From Bacillus massilinigeriensis (GTDB taxonomy: Bacteria > Bacillota > Bacilli > Bacillales > Cytobacillaceae): a DNA stretch of 64,000 bases. Under the pieces are notes generated by a model. It did no database searches and had not been told where the DNA came from. It worked only from the letters and a program-made list of their open reading frames with translations. Both the position numbers and the translations under genes were made by a program. Location: assembly GCF_900117315.1 (NCBI RefSeq), contig NZ_LT630337.1, forward strand, positions 2,489,601 through 2,553,600. Direction: 5' to 3'. Below are positions 45,673 to 55,368 of this stretch, piece by piece (the first letter of the stretch is position 1; each line of letters begins with the position of its first letter).

Positions 45673-48600
45673 TTATTCAACTGACTTTAATGCCTCTACC
45701 ATGTCAATTCTTCTTAGCTTCACGTGCATGACAAGCATGACGAGAAGGGAGAAAAAGAGTGTAAGGATTCCAGAAAATAGATAGCTTGTCCAATGAATAT
45801 TAAGACTCATCATTAACTCGTCCATCTCAACGGTTGCAATGACGATTCTATGAAGATATATTCCCCCAATAAAACCAAATACCATGCCTAAAAGGGTTAA
45901 CAGGATATTTTCACGATAGACATACATCGTAATCTCAAATGGATAAAACCCAAGAACTTTAATGGTGGAAAGCTCTCTTATTCGTTCAGAAACATTGATA
46001 TTCACTAAATTGTATAGGACAACAAAGGCTAGGATTGCTGCACATCCAATGATTACGATTACGACTAAATTTAGACTATTCATCGTCTCATCCATGACTC
46101 TGCTACTGACATCCATAAAAGAAACGCCTAAGACCGAGTTCGTTTTCATAAGCCTCTCAGCAAATTGATCCTTCCATTTTTCATTAGAGTCCTTTAAGAT
46201 TAATAGCTCTGCGTTAGAGTCAGCATTTTCATGGAAGGTAGCTTGATAATAGTTAGAGGTCATATAGATAAAATGACCAGCATACAATTCCGTGATTCCC
46301 GATATTTCAATTAGTGCTGCCTCTCCATCTTCATTTTTCATTTTTATTTTGTCCCCAATGTCTACATCAAAGAGTCTAGCCAATCTTTCCGTAATAATTG
46401 CGCCCTTATCTGACAGCTCTAACCTTTGATGTTGTTCACGAGTACGTAATGTAATATAGGAATCCCAATCCTTCGTTTCCTTTGGAATGAATAGATTAAC
46501 CGTTTGATTATTTTCCCCTTTTTTCAACGCAGTCAATGATTCATGATAAATACTTAAATTCGAAACAACATGTTTGTCATCCAATATTTCCTTGTATTTT
46601 TGATAAGCAGATTCTGTCATTTCTTTATCTCTTGCAACTAAAGCATCATACTTAAAGATTTCTTTATATTGAATTGGAACGATATCATTAATTGAATCTC
46701 TTAACCCAAATCCGGTAAACATAAGAGCCGTACAGCCCATCACACCAAAAATGGTCATAATCATTCTTTTTTTATAGCGAAACAAATTACGCGCGGTCAC
46801 TTTGCTAGTAAAATTCAGGTGTTTCCATATAAAAGAAAAGCGTTCCAACAAAATTTTCTTTCCATTTTTAGGAGCCTCAGGTCTCATTAATTCTGCTGCA
46901 TTCATGCTAAATTTAGGTCTCGCTGCTGCATATACAGCAACCGTTGTGCAAAGAAAGGCTACCCCAACAGATAGCAACATTAGTTTTGGGTCATAAGAAA
47001 TAATTAAATCTGGGATATTATACAACCCTCGATATGCATTGAAAACTAACCTCGTAAAAAACTCGAAACCTAAAATGATACCAACCAGAGATCCAATCAC
47101 ACAAGCTAAGGTCCCATAAATTAAATATTTGGCAATACTATCTCCATTACTATATCCAAGTGCCTTTAATAACCCTATTTGAGTGCGACCTTCATCAACC
47201 ATTCTTGTCATGGTCGTTAAACAAACAAGAACAGCAACGAGAAAGAAGAGAACAGGAAAAATGGTTGAAAGGGACGTTACACGGTTTGCATTGTCCTTGA
47301 ATTCGGAAAAGCCGTTGTTGTAAGTACGATCAAGAACATAGTATTTTGGCAATTTCATTTTTTCGATTTTTTCTTTTGCCTCATTTATCTCTTCTTTTGC
47401 CTTTGTGAGCTTTCTTTCCGCTTTTGGTTTTTCTTGATTAAATAGGGTTATATTTTTTTTGTATTCAGATTCACCTTCTTTAAGTAAATCCCTTTGCTTT
47501 TTAAAAATCGCCAAACTTTTCGACTTGCTTTTTTGATACTGTATTTTCCCATGGGCAAGTTTTACCTTGGCCTGCTGATAGACTTTTTCCTGTCTTATTA
47601 ATTCCATTTCCTTGCTATGAATCATTTTTTCCTTTGCTAGTAGCCTAGCTTTTTCCTCTGATAGTTTCTCCTTTTCATTATTAAGCGCTTCCTGTGCTGC
47701 ATGGATTTTTTGCAATGCTTCACCTATGAGTAAGCCAGCTTGTTCAAGAGCCTTCCGCTGTTCATCAAGTTCTGTTTGCTTTTTAGCTAGTTGCTGCTCG
47801 CCTTTTTCCATTCCAATTTTTCCATCAGCAATTGATTCCTTAGCATCAGACAGTTTTATTTCTGCATCATCTAATTTTATCCTACTATCATTTAATTTTT
47901 TTTCGTTGGCTTGTAGCCTTGCGTATGCAGCTGCATACTCTTCTGTTAGTCTCTTTTCACCATTTTCCAGCTGTTTCTTTGCGTTATCTAATTGCTCTCT
48001 CGCTTGTTTCAAATGTTTTTCTTGGTTGGCTAATTGCTTCCTGCCTTCCTTCCATTCTTGTTCAGCAGTATATATTTCATCTTTCGACTCTTTCTTTATT
48101 TTCGATAGACGTGCTTTTGGCTGCGACTTAATTGCATTTTCAACGTTTGCCACATGCTGGTCAATAAGATTACGATAATTCTTCGAGTATGCATCCTTGT
48201 GCCCTGTATTGTTATACACAATGGATGCGACTGTATATACCTCCATATCAAAGTCTGACTCCATAATCACTGCAAAAGCATCAATACTTCCAGAACTAAT
48301 TGTGCTGCTCCCACGATTGGTTTTATCAATAAATTTACTTGAGGATACAAAGCCTACAATTTTATAAGTGGATGTTCGAAAAGTATCGGTAAATTCACTT
48401 CCGTCATTTTGGACAAAAGTAATTTTATCACCAATTTGATAAGGATCCCCTGCAAGTATGTCATCAACTACAATTTCTCCTGATTTTTCTGGCATACGAC
48501 CTTTCTTAATTAAATATTGATTTGTTTTTTGCTCTTTGCCAGGAGTTGAAAAAATTTTCATTACTAAATTGGAATCCTTTAAAATAACATCGGCTGTATA

Positions 48601-48879
48601 GCCAAATTCAAGATTTTTAATATTGGAAAGCCTGTTAAGTATTTTTACGTCGGTTTCGTCAAGACCATAGGTCGATTGAACTTCCACATCAGCTAGTTGG
48701 TAAGTACGAAAATAATCATTTGCGGTAATAAGCATCGCTGGTCCAACAGCTTTTAATCCAACAAAAGTTGAAACACCAAGCATAATTAGAATGAGAATAG
48801 AAAAAAATCGACCCTTAGAATGTAAAATTTCACGTCGAATATCCTTATACAACGATTTTTTCTTCATATCGGCTACCAT
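45673..48879 (-). CDS. FtsX/MacB-like ABC permease with long extracytoplasmic coiled coil
   Basis: A 1068-residue permease. An N-terminal helix (FSILILIMLGVSTFVGLKAV) is followed by a MacB-like domain, then from about residue 260 to 500 a Lys/Glu/Gln-rich coiled coil with repeating LEQARxxLDNAKKQLENGEK-type heptads. Three helices (about 540-650), a second extracytoplasmic domain, and three final helices follow; both helix groups are FtsX domains. Likely acts in envelope or lipid-linked transport rather than simple import. It overlaps the ATPase gene by 7 bases; an ATG at 48867 is an alternative start. Confidence 0.9.
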   Translation of the reverse strand: MVADMKKKSLYKDIRREILHSKGRFFSILILIMLGVSTFVGLKAVGPAMLITANDYFRTYQLADVEVQSTYGLDETDVKILNRLSNIKNLEFGYTADVILKDSNLVMKIFSTPGKEQKTNQYLIKKGRMPEKSGEIVVDDILAGDPYQIGDKITFVQNDGSEFTDTFRTSTYKIVGFVSSSKFIDKTNRGSSTISSGSIDAFAVIMESDFDMEVYTVASIVYNNTGHKDAYSKNYRNLIDQHVANVENAIKSQPKARLSKIKKESKDEIYTAEQEWKEGRKQLANQEKHLKQAREQLDNAKKQLENGEKRLTEEYAAAYARLQANEKKLNDSRIKLDDAEIKLSDAKESIADGKIGMEKGEQQLAKKQTELDEQRKALEQAGLLIGEALQKIHAAQEALNNEKEKLSEEKARLLAKEKMIHSKEMELIRQEKVYQQAKVKLAHGKIQYQKSKSKSLAIFKKQRDLLKEGESEYKKNITLFNQEKPKAERKLTKAKEEINEAKEKIEKMKLPKYYVLDRTYNNGFSEFKDNANRVTSLSTIFPVLFFLVAVLVCLTTMTRMVDEGRTQIGLLKALGYSNGDSIAKYLIYGTLACVIGSLVGIILGFEFFTRLVFNAYRGLYNIPDLIISYDPKLMLLSVGVAFLCTTVAVYAAARPKFSMNAAELMRPEAPKNGKKILLERFSFIWKHLNFTSKVTARNLFRYKKRMIMTIFGVMGCTALMFTGFGLRDSINDIVPIQYKEIFKYDALVARDKEMTESAYQKYKEILDDKHVVSNLSIYHESLTALKKGENNQTVNLFIPKETKDWDSYITLRTREQHQRLELSDKGAIITERLARLFDVDIGDKIKMKNEDGEAALIEISGITELYAGHFIYMTSNYYQATFHENADSNAELLILKDSNEKWKDQFAERLMKTNSVLGVSFMDVSSRVMDETMNSLNLVVIVIIGCAAILAFVVLYNLVNINVSERIRELSTIKVLGFYPFEITMYVYRENILLTLLGMVFGFIGGIYLHRIVIATVEMDELMMSLNIHWTSYLFSGILTLFFSLLVMLVMHVKLRRIDMVEALKSVE

Positions 48880-49574
48880 TCAATGGTTTCAATTGAAACC
48901 GGATCTTGATTTTTATGTATTTTACGTACCTTGGCGTTATTAATTTCAATCACCCTATCCGCCATAGGGGCGATTGCTAAATTATGTGTAATAACAATTA
49001 CTGTGGTCCCTGTCTCTCGACACGTATCCTGCAATGTTTTTAAAACCGTTTTTCCTGTTTCATAATCAAGTGCCCCTGTAGGCTCATCGCATAATAATAA
49101 TTTTGGACTTTTTGCCACAGCTCTTGCAATGGCGACCCTTTGCTGCTCTCCCCCTGAAAGTTGAGCAGGAAAATTGTCCACTCTATTTTCTAAACCGACT
49201 TTTTTTAATACCTCAAAAGCATCTAATGATTTTGAAGATATTTGTGAAGCAAGCTCCACATTTTCCTTCGCAGTCAAGTTAGGAACTAGATTATAAAATT
49301 GAAAAACGAATCCTACATCGGATCGGCGATATCCGGTTAATTGCCGAGCATTATAACTGGCTATATCTATTCCATCGACAATCACTTTTCCCTCATCACA
49401 AGTATCCATCCCACCAAGGATATTTAATACGGTAGATTTCCCTGCACCCGAAGGTCCAACAATCACTACAAATTCTCCTTTTTCAATCTCAAAACTAACT
49501 CCATTATTCGCCACAACCATACTTTCACCCATTTGATAACGTTTATAACATTCAGAAACCTCAACAAATGACAT
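48873..49574 (-). CDS. ABC transporter ATPase (LolD/MacB type)
   Basis: About 233 residues: Walker [18 protein letters not shown], signature [18 protein letters not shown], Walker [18 protein letters not shown]-loop [11 protein letters not shown]. It powers the FtsX-like permease encoded next. The ATG at 49572-49574 has AAGGTG 7 bases upstream; a TTG at 49580 is less likely. Confidence 0.95.
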   Translation of the reverse strand: MSFVEVSECYKRYQMGESMVVANNGVSFEIEKGEFVVIVGPSGAGKSTVLNILGGMDTCDEGKVIVDGIDIASYNARQLTGYRRSDVGFVFQFYNLVPNLTAKENVELASQISSKSLDAFEVLKKVGLENRVDNFPAQLSGGEQQRVAIARAVAKSPKLLLCDEPTGALDYETGKTVLKTLQDTCRETGTTVIVITHNLAIAPMADRVIEINNAKVRKIHKNQDPVSIETIEW

Positions 49575-49790
49575 GTTCAAACACCTTATTTCTTATTATT
49601 AAAGACTTAGATTTTGCTCCACTATTTGCTTTTGTGTTTATCCTATATTATTTTGATTTTTTAATTATTTTAATATAATTATAATAGAATCATTCAAGAA
49701 TTGACAGAAGGGTTCCAATCTTCCTTAGAGCAAAAAGTATGAAGGCAATCTCGAGGCAGAATGGCCAATTACGATGTTCTTCTTTTAATT

Positions 49791-49837
49791 GATAAAAAAA
49801 TGGACACTAATTATGAATTAGTATCCATTTTTTTATC
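49791..49837 (-). terminator. Terminator of the zinc alcohol dehydrogenase gene
   Basis: Two 22-base arms (49791-49812 and 49816-49837) pair with a single G-T mismatch around a 3-base loop. The outer part is A/T runs on either strand, so it works in both directions. Confidence 0.88.
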
Positions 49838-49838
49838 A

Positions 49839-50891
49839 TTATTTAAATTGAGTGATTACATTAAAGCCATACGTTTTATAGTTCGTCATATCATTAAGAA
49901 CATCAGTCACGTCATCAAGAGCAATTTCTCTTGAAACAAGGGACCTTGGGTTTAACTTTCCTTGTGCAATTAAAGATAATAAGCCATCATATTCTGTACG
50001 AGGATTCCCTAAGCTTCCTACAATTTCTAGCTCCTGAGCTGTTATCGCATCTATTGGTAGGCCGGCAATCCCAGCTTCATTATGTGTGGTTAAACCAATT
50101 TGGACATGTCTGCCACCCTTACGTAAGGAAAGAACAGAGTTTAATATTGTTTCTTGAATTCCCAGAGCTTCAATGGATGCATGAGCACCACCCCTTGTTA
50201 TTTCCTTCACTGCCTCCACGACATTAGCATTTCGGGCATTTACCGCAGCTACTGCTCCTTCCTTCTTCGCAATTTCTAATTTTGCATCATCGACATCTAC
50301 AGCAATAACTTGTGCACCTATTGCATTTGCCACTTGTACAGCGGAAAGTCCTACCCCCCCTGCACCATGAACGACAAGCCAATTACCTGGTCTGACGTTA
50401 CTGCGCACAACGCCATGATATCCAGTCATATAGCGACAACCAATGGCAGCTGCTGTGACTGCGTCCACTTCATCAGGAAGAGGTACTAAGTTGAAATCAC
50501 CATTAGGGACCTTTACGTACTCCGCATATGCACCATCATAGCCAAATCCAAAAATTTGGAGATTATCGCAGCGATTAGAATGACCACTTAAACAGTTTGC
50601 ACAATGTGAGCATCCTTCATGGAAAGGGGTAGTCACCCGATCACCTGGGCGAAAGTTCTTTACCTCTTTTCCTACTGCTTCAACTACACCACCCATCTCG
50701 TGACCAGGAATAATTGGAAGAACCGGGCTTAATCCAAGCCATTCCCAATCACCCATCCAGGCATGCCAGTCGCTTCGACATACACCGCTTGCTTCTATTT
50801 TAACAATGACATCATGAGGCCCTGGAGTTGGATCTGGTACATTCCCAATCCTTAATGGTTTTCTGTGTTCAATGATTTGTGCTGCTCTCAT
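49839..50891 (-). CDS. Zinc-dependent alcohol dehydrogenase
   Basis: A 350-residue medium-chain dehydrogenase. Catalytic zinc ligands lie in SGVCRSDWHAWMGDW and IPGHEMGGVV; the structural zinc site is CSHCANCLSGHSNRC. NAD-binding motif VVHGAGGVGLSAVQVANA with VIAVDVDDAK. Oxidises an alcohol, or reduces an aldehyde, with NAD. Third dehydrogenase downstream of R2lox. Confidence 0.93.
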   Translation of the reverse strand: MRAAQIIEHRKPLRIGNVPDPTPGPHDVIVKIEASGVCRSDWHAWMGDWEWLGLSPVLPIIPGHEMGGVVEAVGKEVKNFRPGDRVTTPFHEGCSHCANCLSGHSNRCDNLQIFGFGYDGAYAEYVKVPNGDFNLVPLPDEVDAVTAAAIGCRYMTGYHGVVRSNVRPGNWLVVHGAGGVGLSAVQVANAIGAQVIAVDVDDAKLEIAKKEGAVAAVNARNANVVEAVKEITRGGAHASIEALGIQETILNSVLSLRKGGRHVQIGLTTHNEAGIAGLPIDAITAQELEIVGSLGNPRTEYDGLLSLIAQGKLNPRSLVSREIALDDVTDVLNDMTNYKTYGFNVITQFK

Positions 50892-51078
50892 TTAATCTTC
50901 CCCTTTCAAATATGTAGCATATTTACTTATCAAAAACCCTTACTTTCTATCAATATTCAGACCTGTCCCCAAAAATGTTGAAAATATATTCCTTATCAAA
51001 TTTTGTTTTGCTAGAATTATTGGCAACTTTACGCCAAAATTTGATTTGGCTGACACTCTCCAACAACATACAAATTAA

Positions 51079-51112
51079 GGATGTCATCGCAATGCAAAAC
51101 ATGATGACATCC
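51079..51112 (-). terminator. Hairpin after the iron alcohol dehydrogenase gene
   Basis: GGATGTCATC / GATGACATCC, a 10-bp exact stem with a 14-base loop, followed on the minus strand by a T-rich stretch. It would end the R2lox-ALDH-ADH transcript and leave the zinc dehydrogenase partly separate. Confidence 0.7.
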
Positions 51113-51140
51113 TCTAAACTGTTTCTATATTAGTAATCTT

Positions 51141-52346
51141 CTATTCTACCGGAACCTTCGTACCGATTACTTCTTGTAAAATATTCGCAAGCACATCTTC
51201 TGGGATTCTTAATCCTATACCGGATGGGTCTAGTTGGACGGCTGGGATTAATTGTGGAATCAGAGCTGAATCAATATTGTACTCAGAGAAATCAGCTGGT
51301 AAGCCAATGTCATTGCGTAATTCTGAAATTACTTCAATACATTGAGTAAGGCATTCCTCAGGTTGATTAGAAGGGCTTCCCACCCCAAGTGCTAGAGCGA
51401 ATTCTCTAATCTTACCTAAGTAAAGTGGTGCAAGATGCTTCATGACAGTAGGTAATAGGGTAGAGATAGCTAAACCATGAGGAATTCTAAACTTGGCACC
51501 AAGTGTATGCGCAATATTATGAACTGGGTTTTCACCAAATGTTAAGGTAAAGCTATGAATTCCCATGGTACTAGCCTGAAGCATATTAGAGCGGGCCTGG
51601 ACATCGTCCCCTTTTGCCACAGCCTTTTTTAAATTTTGAACAACAAGTTTAATTGCTTGTAATGCTAATGCATCTGTCATCGGATTGGCCTTTGAAGTAA
51701 AATATCCTTCAACAGCATGTGATAGAGCATCCATTCCCGTAAAGGCTGTTACATACGATGGCAGTCCAACTGTTAAATCCGGATCCAGAATAGCTATGTC
51801 TGCATTAATATAAGGGTGCAAAAGATTACATTTTACTCCAATCGTTTCATTAAAAATAACCGCAATTGGAGATACCTCCGCACCTGTCCCTGCCGTAGTT
51901 GGAATTGCAACATGTGGGATGTCGATTTCAGTCGCTGCTGGCCATACTTCAATCACATTACCCTTCAAGGCTAATTCAATATTATTGACCCTTTTATGAA
52001 GGGCCCATTTTATCCCTTTAACCGTATCTAATACACTTCCTCCCCCCAATGCAATCATAGAGTCAGCATTACAGGCCTTATAATATTGGATACCGTTATT
52101 GATATTGGAGGATTTGGCATCCTGCTCAATTTCATCAAACACACCTGCTAGCTGGATTCCTGGTACATTGTCAAAGAGGTCTATGATTTGTTGTGTCAAG
52201 CCAGCCTTTGTCAATCCTTTATCTGTAAAGATGACCGGCCTTTTTCCACCTAAACCTTCTATTAAATCTGAAACTAATATTCTCGTACCTGCTCCTATTC
52301 TAAGGGAGGTTCGTTGAGTGATTTCAGAGTAAGATGTAATCTTCAT
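51141..52346 (-). CDS. Iron-containing (group III) alcohol dehydrogenase
   Basis: A 401-residue enzyme: NAD-binding ALGGGSVLDTVKG, TTAGTGAEVSPIAV, FTGMDALSHAVEGYFTS, and the metal-ligand region NPVHNIAHTLGAKFRIPHG with its His residues. Probably an NAD(P)-dependent oxidoreductase for short or medium alcohols. It lies 67 bases after the aldehyde dehydrogenase gene, so both are cotranscribed. Confidence 0.94.
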   Translation of the reverse strand: MKITSYSEITQRTSLRIGAGTRILVSDLIEGLGGKRPVIFTDKGLTKAGLTQQIIDLFDNVPGIQLAGVFDEIEQDAKSSNINNGIQYYKACNADSMIALGGGSVLDTVKGIKWALHKRVNNIELALKGNVIEVWPAATEIDIPHVAIPTTAGTGAEVSPIAVIFNETIGVKCNLLHPYINADIAILDPDLTVGLPSYVTAFTGMDALSHAVEGYFTSKANPMTDALALQAIKLVVQNLKKAVAKGDDVQARSNMLQASTMGIHSFTLTFGENPVHNIAHTLGAKFRIPHGLAISTLLPTVMKHLAPLYLGKIREFALALGVGSPSNQPEECLTQCIEVISELRNDIGLPADFSEYNIDSALIPQLIPAVQLDPSGIGLRIPEDVLANILQEVIGTKVPVE

Positions 52347-52413
52347 ATTCTCACCTACTTGGAAAGTTTTTCACTGCAATAAATATTTTTAGAAAATACA
52401 TGTATCTCTTCTA

Positions 52414-53931
52414 CTAAAATAATAATTTTAGAGCAGGTCGTTGATTATTTTCACTTGTTAACGCTGTATGGATATGCTTGATCTCCGTATATTCGTCTAA
52501 TACGTTCTTACCTAATTCACGACCGACGCCACTCTGTTTATATCCCCCGAATGGAGCATCATTCCGGAACATATGCCAATCATTAATCCAAATGGTTCCT
52601 GCCTTGATTTTTGAAGCAATTTTATTTGCCTTTACTAAATCACGAGTCCAGATCCCGCCAGATAATCCATAGATTGTATCATTTGCAATTTCTATTGCCT
52701 CTTCTTCTGTTGAATACTTTATAACTGATAAAACCGGTCCGAATATTTCCTCTTGAGCAATCCTCATATCATTATTGACATCTGCAAAGATCGTCGGTTC
52801 AATAAAATATCCTTGGTCGAGACCAGAACCTGTTGCCCTTTTTCCACCACAAACTAACCTTGCCCCTTCTTCCTTACCAGATTCTATATAAGAAAGGATG
52901 GTTTCCATCTGTTGTTTGGATACAACAGGACCCATACCTGTAGCTGGATCTAACGGATTACCTAGTTTGATAGTGGAAGCCATGGCTGCTAATTTTTGTA
53001 ATACCTCTTCATAGATGGATTCATGAACTAAGAGTCGCGTTCCTGATTCACAAACCTGACCAGAGTGGAAAAATACTCCAAACAAAATACCAGGAATCGC
53101 AATCTCCAAATCTGCATCAGGTAGTACAATGGCAGGTGCCTTACCTCCTAATTCAAGGGTAACCTTTTTCACCGTCCCTGACGCTTGCTTCATGATCCTT
53201 CTGCCAACTTCAGTAGAACCTGTAAAGGCAACCTTGTCTACTTCCGGATGGGTTACTAATGCTTCCCCGATGGTTGAGCCAGGTCCTGTAATGACGTTAA
53301 ATACACCAGGTGGAAGACCAGCCTCAATCGCTATCTCTGCTAATTTCAATGTTCCAAGTGGGGTGTTAGAAGCTGGCTTAACTACTATTGAATTCCCCAT
53401 TGCAAGGGCAGGAGCAATCTTCCACATCGCTAAAATTAATGGAAAGTTCCATGGAGTGATGGCTGCTACAACACCGATTGGCTCGCGGATGATTTGATTT
53501 CTACTAGGTCCTAATGCCGAAACAATAGGCAAAGTTTCAACATATTGATACTTCAATGCAAGGTCTGCTGTTTGTTGAATGGTTAAAACTAACTGTTGGA
53601 TATCCGCACCACCCAGTTTGCGAATCGTCCCACCTGAGCTAATCGCTTCTAGGTAAATAATTTCATTCGCATGCTCGATAATTTTTTCAGAAAATCGTAT
53701 GAGAACTTGGGCTCTCTCAGCTGGCGACTTCCCGGACCACACTCCTGACTCAAATGTGTCTCTAGCATTTTGTACAGCTAAATCCACCTCAGTTGGCGAT
53801 GCCTTTGCAACTTTTGCTGCAACTTCTCCCGTTGCTGGATTTATTACATCAAAGGTTTCACCACTACTTACCGGTGTCCATTGACCGTTAATAAATAATG
53901 GAAATTGCTGAATCATTGTTTCCGTACTCAT
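52414..53931 (-). CDS. NAD(P)-dependent aldehyde dehydrogenase
   Basis: About 505 residues: AAITPWNFPLILAMWKIAPA, TGSTEVGRRIMKQASG, the catalytic Glu in TLELGGKAPAIVLPD and Cys in FFHSGQVCESGTRL, then EEIFGPVLSVIKY. Oxidises an aldehyde to a carboxylic acid. It is 33 bases downstream of the R2lox gene. The ATG at 53929-53931 is chosen with AGGAGG 11 bases upstream. Confidence 0.95.
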   Translation of the reverse strand: MSTETMIQQFPLFINGQWTPVSSGETFDVINPATGEVAAKVAKASPTEVDLAVQNARDTFESGVWSGKSPAERAQVLIRFSEKIIEHANEIIYLEAISSGGTIRKLGGADIQQLVLTIQQTADLALKYQYVETLPIVSALGPSRNQIIREPIGVVAAITPWNFPLILAMWKIAPALAMGNSIVVKPASNTPLGTLKLAEIAIEAGLPPGVFNVITGPGSTIGEALVTHPEVDKVAFTGSTEVGRRIMKQASGTVKKVTLELGGKAPAIVLPDADLEIAIPGILFGVFFHSGQVCESGTRLLVHESIYEEVLQKLAAMASTIKLGNPLDPATGMGPVVSKQQMETILSYIESGKEEGARLVCGGKRATGSGLDQGYFIEPTIFADVNNDMRIAQEEIFGPVLSVIKYSTEEEAIEIANDTIYGLSGGIWTRDLVKANKIASKIKAGTIWINDWHMFRNDAPFGGYKQSGVGRELGKNVLDEYTEIKHIHTALTSENNQRPALKLLF

Positions 53932-53964
53932 AAATAAAAGCACCTCCTAATATACATTACCTTC

Positions 53965-54840
53965 CTATTCAAAAATCACTTCTGTTTTATATAATTCTTC
54001 CAGAGTTTTTCCTTGTGCTCTTTTTAAAATTTCCATTCTGATATTTAATTGCTTCATCATAAAAGCCTGGCCATCCGATTTTCTTACACCAAACGGGCTG
54101 ATTTCTCCATCCCTCATCGTTTCATTCATTTCAATGGCAATTGGCATTAATTCTCCAAGTTTATTTAAGGCATATTCCAGCATATTTGAATCCTCAGAAA
54201 TCAGACGTTGTAATAAGAATGTACCAAAACCGATATGTCTTGACTCATCCCTTTTAATATTCGTAATTCCTTCTAGAAGTCCAGGTAGTTTTCCGATATT
54301 TACTAAGCTCTCATAAAATGACCAATAACCTGTTTCTGCTAATACTCCTTCAGCAAACATATTGTAAACAATTGCCGCATCAGCAATTGCCTTCGGAGAT
54401 TGATCATGTAAAAGACGCCCCATTGTTTCTGGTACGATTTCATCAAATAGTTTCCGATAAATTGGGGAATGCAAATAGTTCAAATCTCCCTTAATTCCGA
54501 TGTTTTGTAAAAAGAGATTGAAAAAATCAGTATGCTTCGCTTCTTCAAATAAGAAGGTGGTTAAGTACATTTCCTCTTCAAAATGGCCTAATTTTGATAC
54601 AGCATGGATCATAGGAAGAATATCATGAGTAACTGCTTCTTCCGCACTATAAAAGAACGCAATCAATTGTAATAAAGAGTCTCTTTGTTCATTTGAAAGT
54701 GACTCCCAATCTGCTTTATCCTTACTAAAATCAATGTCATTAGGGTCCCAGACTCCAAATTTTTTTGCCTTTTCATATAGTTTAAATGGTAGAGACTCTC
54801 TGTTTATCCCCTTTTCACTTGTTGACACGTAATAGCGCAT
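53965..54840 (-). CDS. R2-like ligand-binding oxidase (R2lox), Mn/Fe type
   Basis: About 291 residues with a ferritin-like di-metal fold. Ligands follow the R2lox pattern: Glu in SAEEAVTHD, Glu and His in FLFEEAKHTDFF, Glu in MFAEGVLAE, and Glu and His in KRDESRHIGFG. The Val of EEAVTHD and the Tyr of AAIVYNMF correspond to the pair that forms the known Val-Tyr ether crosslink. R2lox binds a long-chain fatty acid and activates O2, but its physiological substrate is unknown. The ATG at 54838-54840 has GGGGG 7 bases upstream. It heads a gene set with aldehyde and alcohol dehydrogenases. Confidence 0.92.
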   Translation of the reverse strand: MRYYVSTSEKGINRESLPFKLYEKAKKFGVWDPNDIDFSKDKADWESLSNEQRDSLLQLIAFFYSAEEAVTHDILPMIHAVSKLGHFEEEMYLTTFLFEEAKHTDFFNLFLQNIGIKGDLNYLHSPIYRKLFDEIVPETMGRLLHDQSPKAIADAAIVYNMFAEGVLAETGYWSFYESLVNIGKLPGLLEGITNIKRDESRHIGFGTFLLQRLISEDSNMLEYALNKLGELMPIAIEMNETMRDGEISPFGVRKSDGQAFMMKQLNIRMEILKRAQGKTLEELYKTEVIFE

Positions 54841-54935
54841 AATCATTCCCCCAGTGGATTAATATGAAGGTTTGTAGAAAAAAGAATTCCATTATACTTC
54901 TCTAAAAATACCTGGACTATCACCTCCTTAAATTT

Positions 54936-54951
54936 ATGGAAGCGTTTACAT
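54936..54951. promoter_or_regulatory. cre site (CcpA operator)
   Basis: ATGGAAGCGTTTACAT fits the degenerate consensus WTGNAANCGNWNNCAW at every position. It lies 96 bases upstream of the R2lox start, suggesting catabolite control of the oxidation cluster. Confidence 0.75.
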
Positions 54952-54965
54952 ACAACGTGGTGGAA

Positions 54966-54987
54966 TAGGAATGAATGTTCATTCCTA
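54966..54987. promoter_or_regulatory. Palindromic operator, probably for the TetR regulator
   Basis: A 10+2+10 exact palindrome: TAGGAATGAA-TG-TTCATTCCTA. The core resembles FadR-type TetR operators (TGAATGAnnnTCATTCA). It lies between the TetR gene and the R2lox gene. Confidence 0.68.
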
Positions 54988-55368
54988 AAATTACTTTAGC
55001 ATTTACAAGCCTTCGCCTTCATTGTATTTGGGCTTTCTTATTAATATGCTATCAATCAACATTTTCTTTTGGGGTTCATACATTATTTTTGCATTTCAAA
55101 TGTGGACTATTATTTACGATATATGTTTATTGAATGATCAGAGGTGTGGCATAAAATACTTTACTAGTTAAGAGGTTTCCAATTTTCAAGGTTTAAGTGA
55201 AGAAGTTTGTAGTAGTTCGATGGAATCAATCATTAAGATTAGTTGATTCTAGGATAATGGTAATATTTGGATATTGTACCTGTTCCTCATTATAGTTTCA
55301 TTGCTATTTCTTGTCAATCAAAAATTTCAACATTTTTACAATTACCGGACATTAGAGGTTGCGAGGAG

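Larger units (their letters stand above)
54841..55368. other. Control region of the R2lox cluster (no gene)
   Basis: 528 bases without a convincing gene. It holds a cre site, a palindromic operator and a full-strength Shine-Dalgarno sequence AAGGAGGTGAT (54921-54931, minus strand) with no ATG, GTG or TTG at normal spacing. The remaining 380 bases towards the TetR gene are AT-rich and featureless to my reading. Confidence 0.6.

Noticed and set aside
47726-48178. A 150-codon plus-strand open frame
   Set aside because: It is antisense to the coiled-coil part of the ABC permease. Its Ser/Phe/Cys-rich composition is the expected shadow of Lys/Glu codons, and it has no ribosome site.
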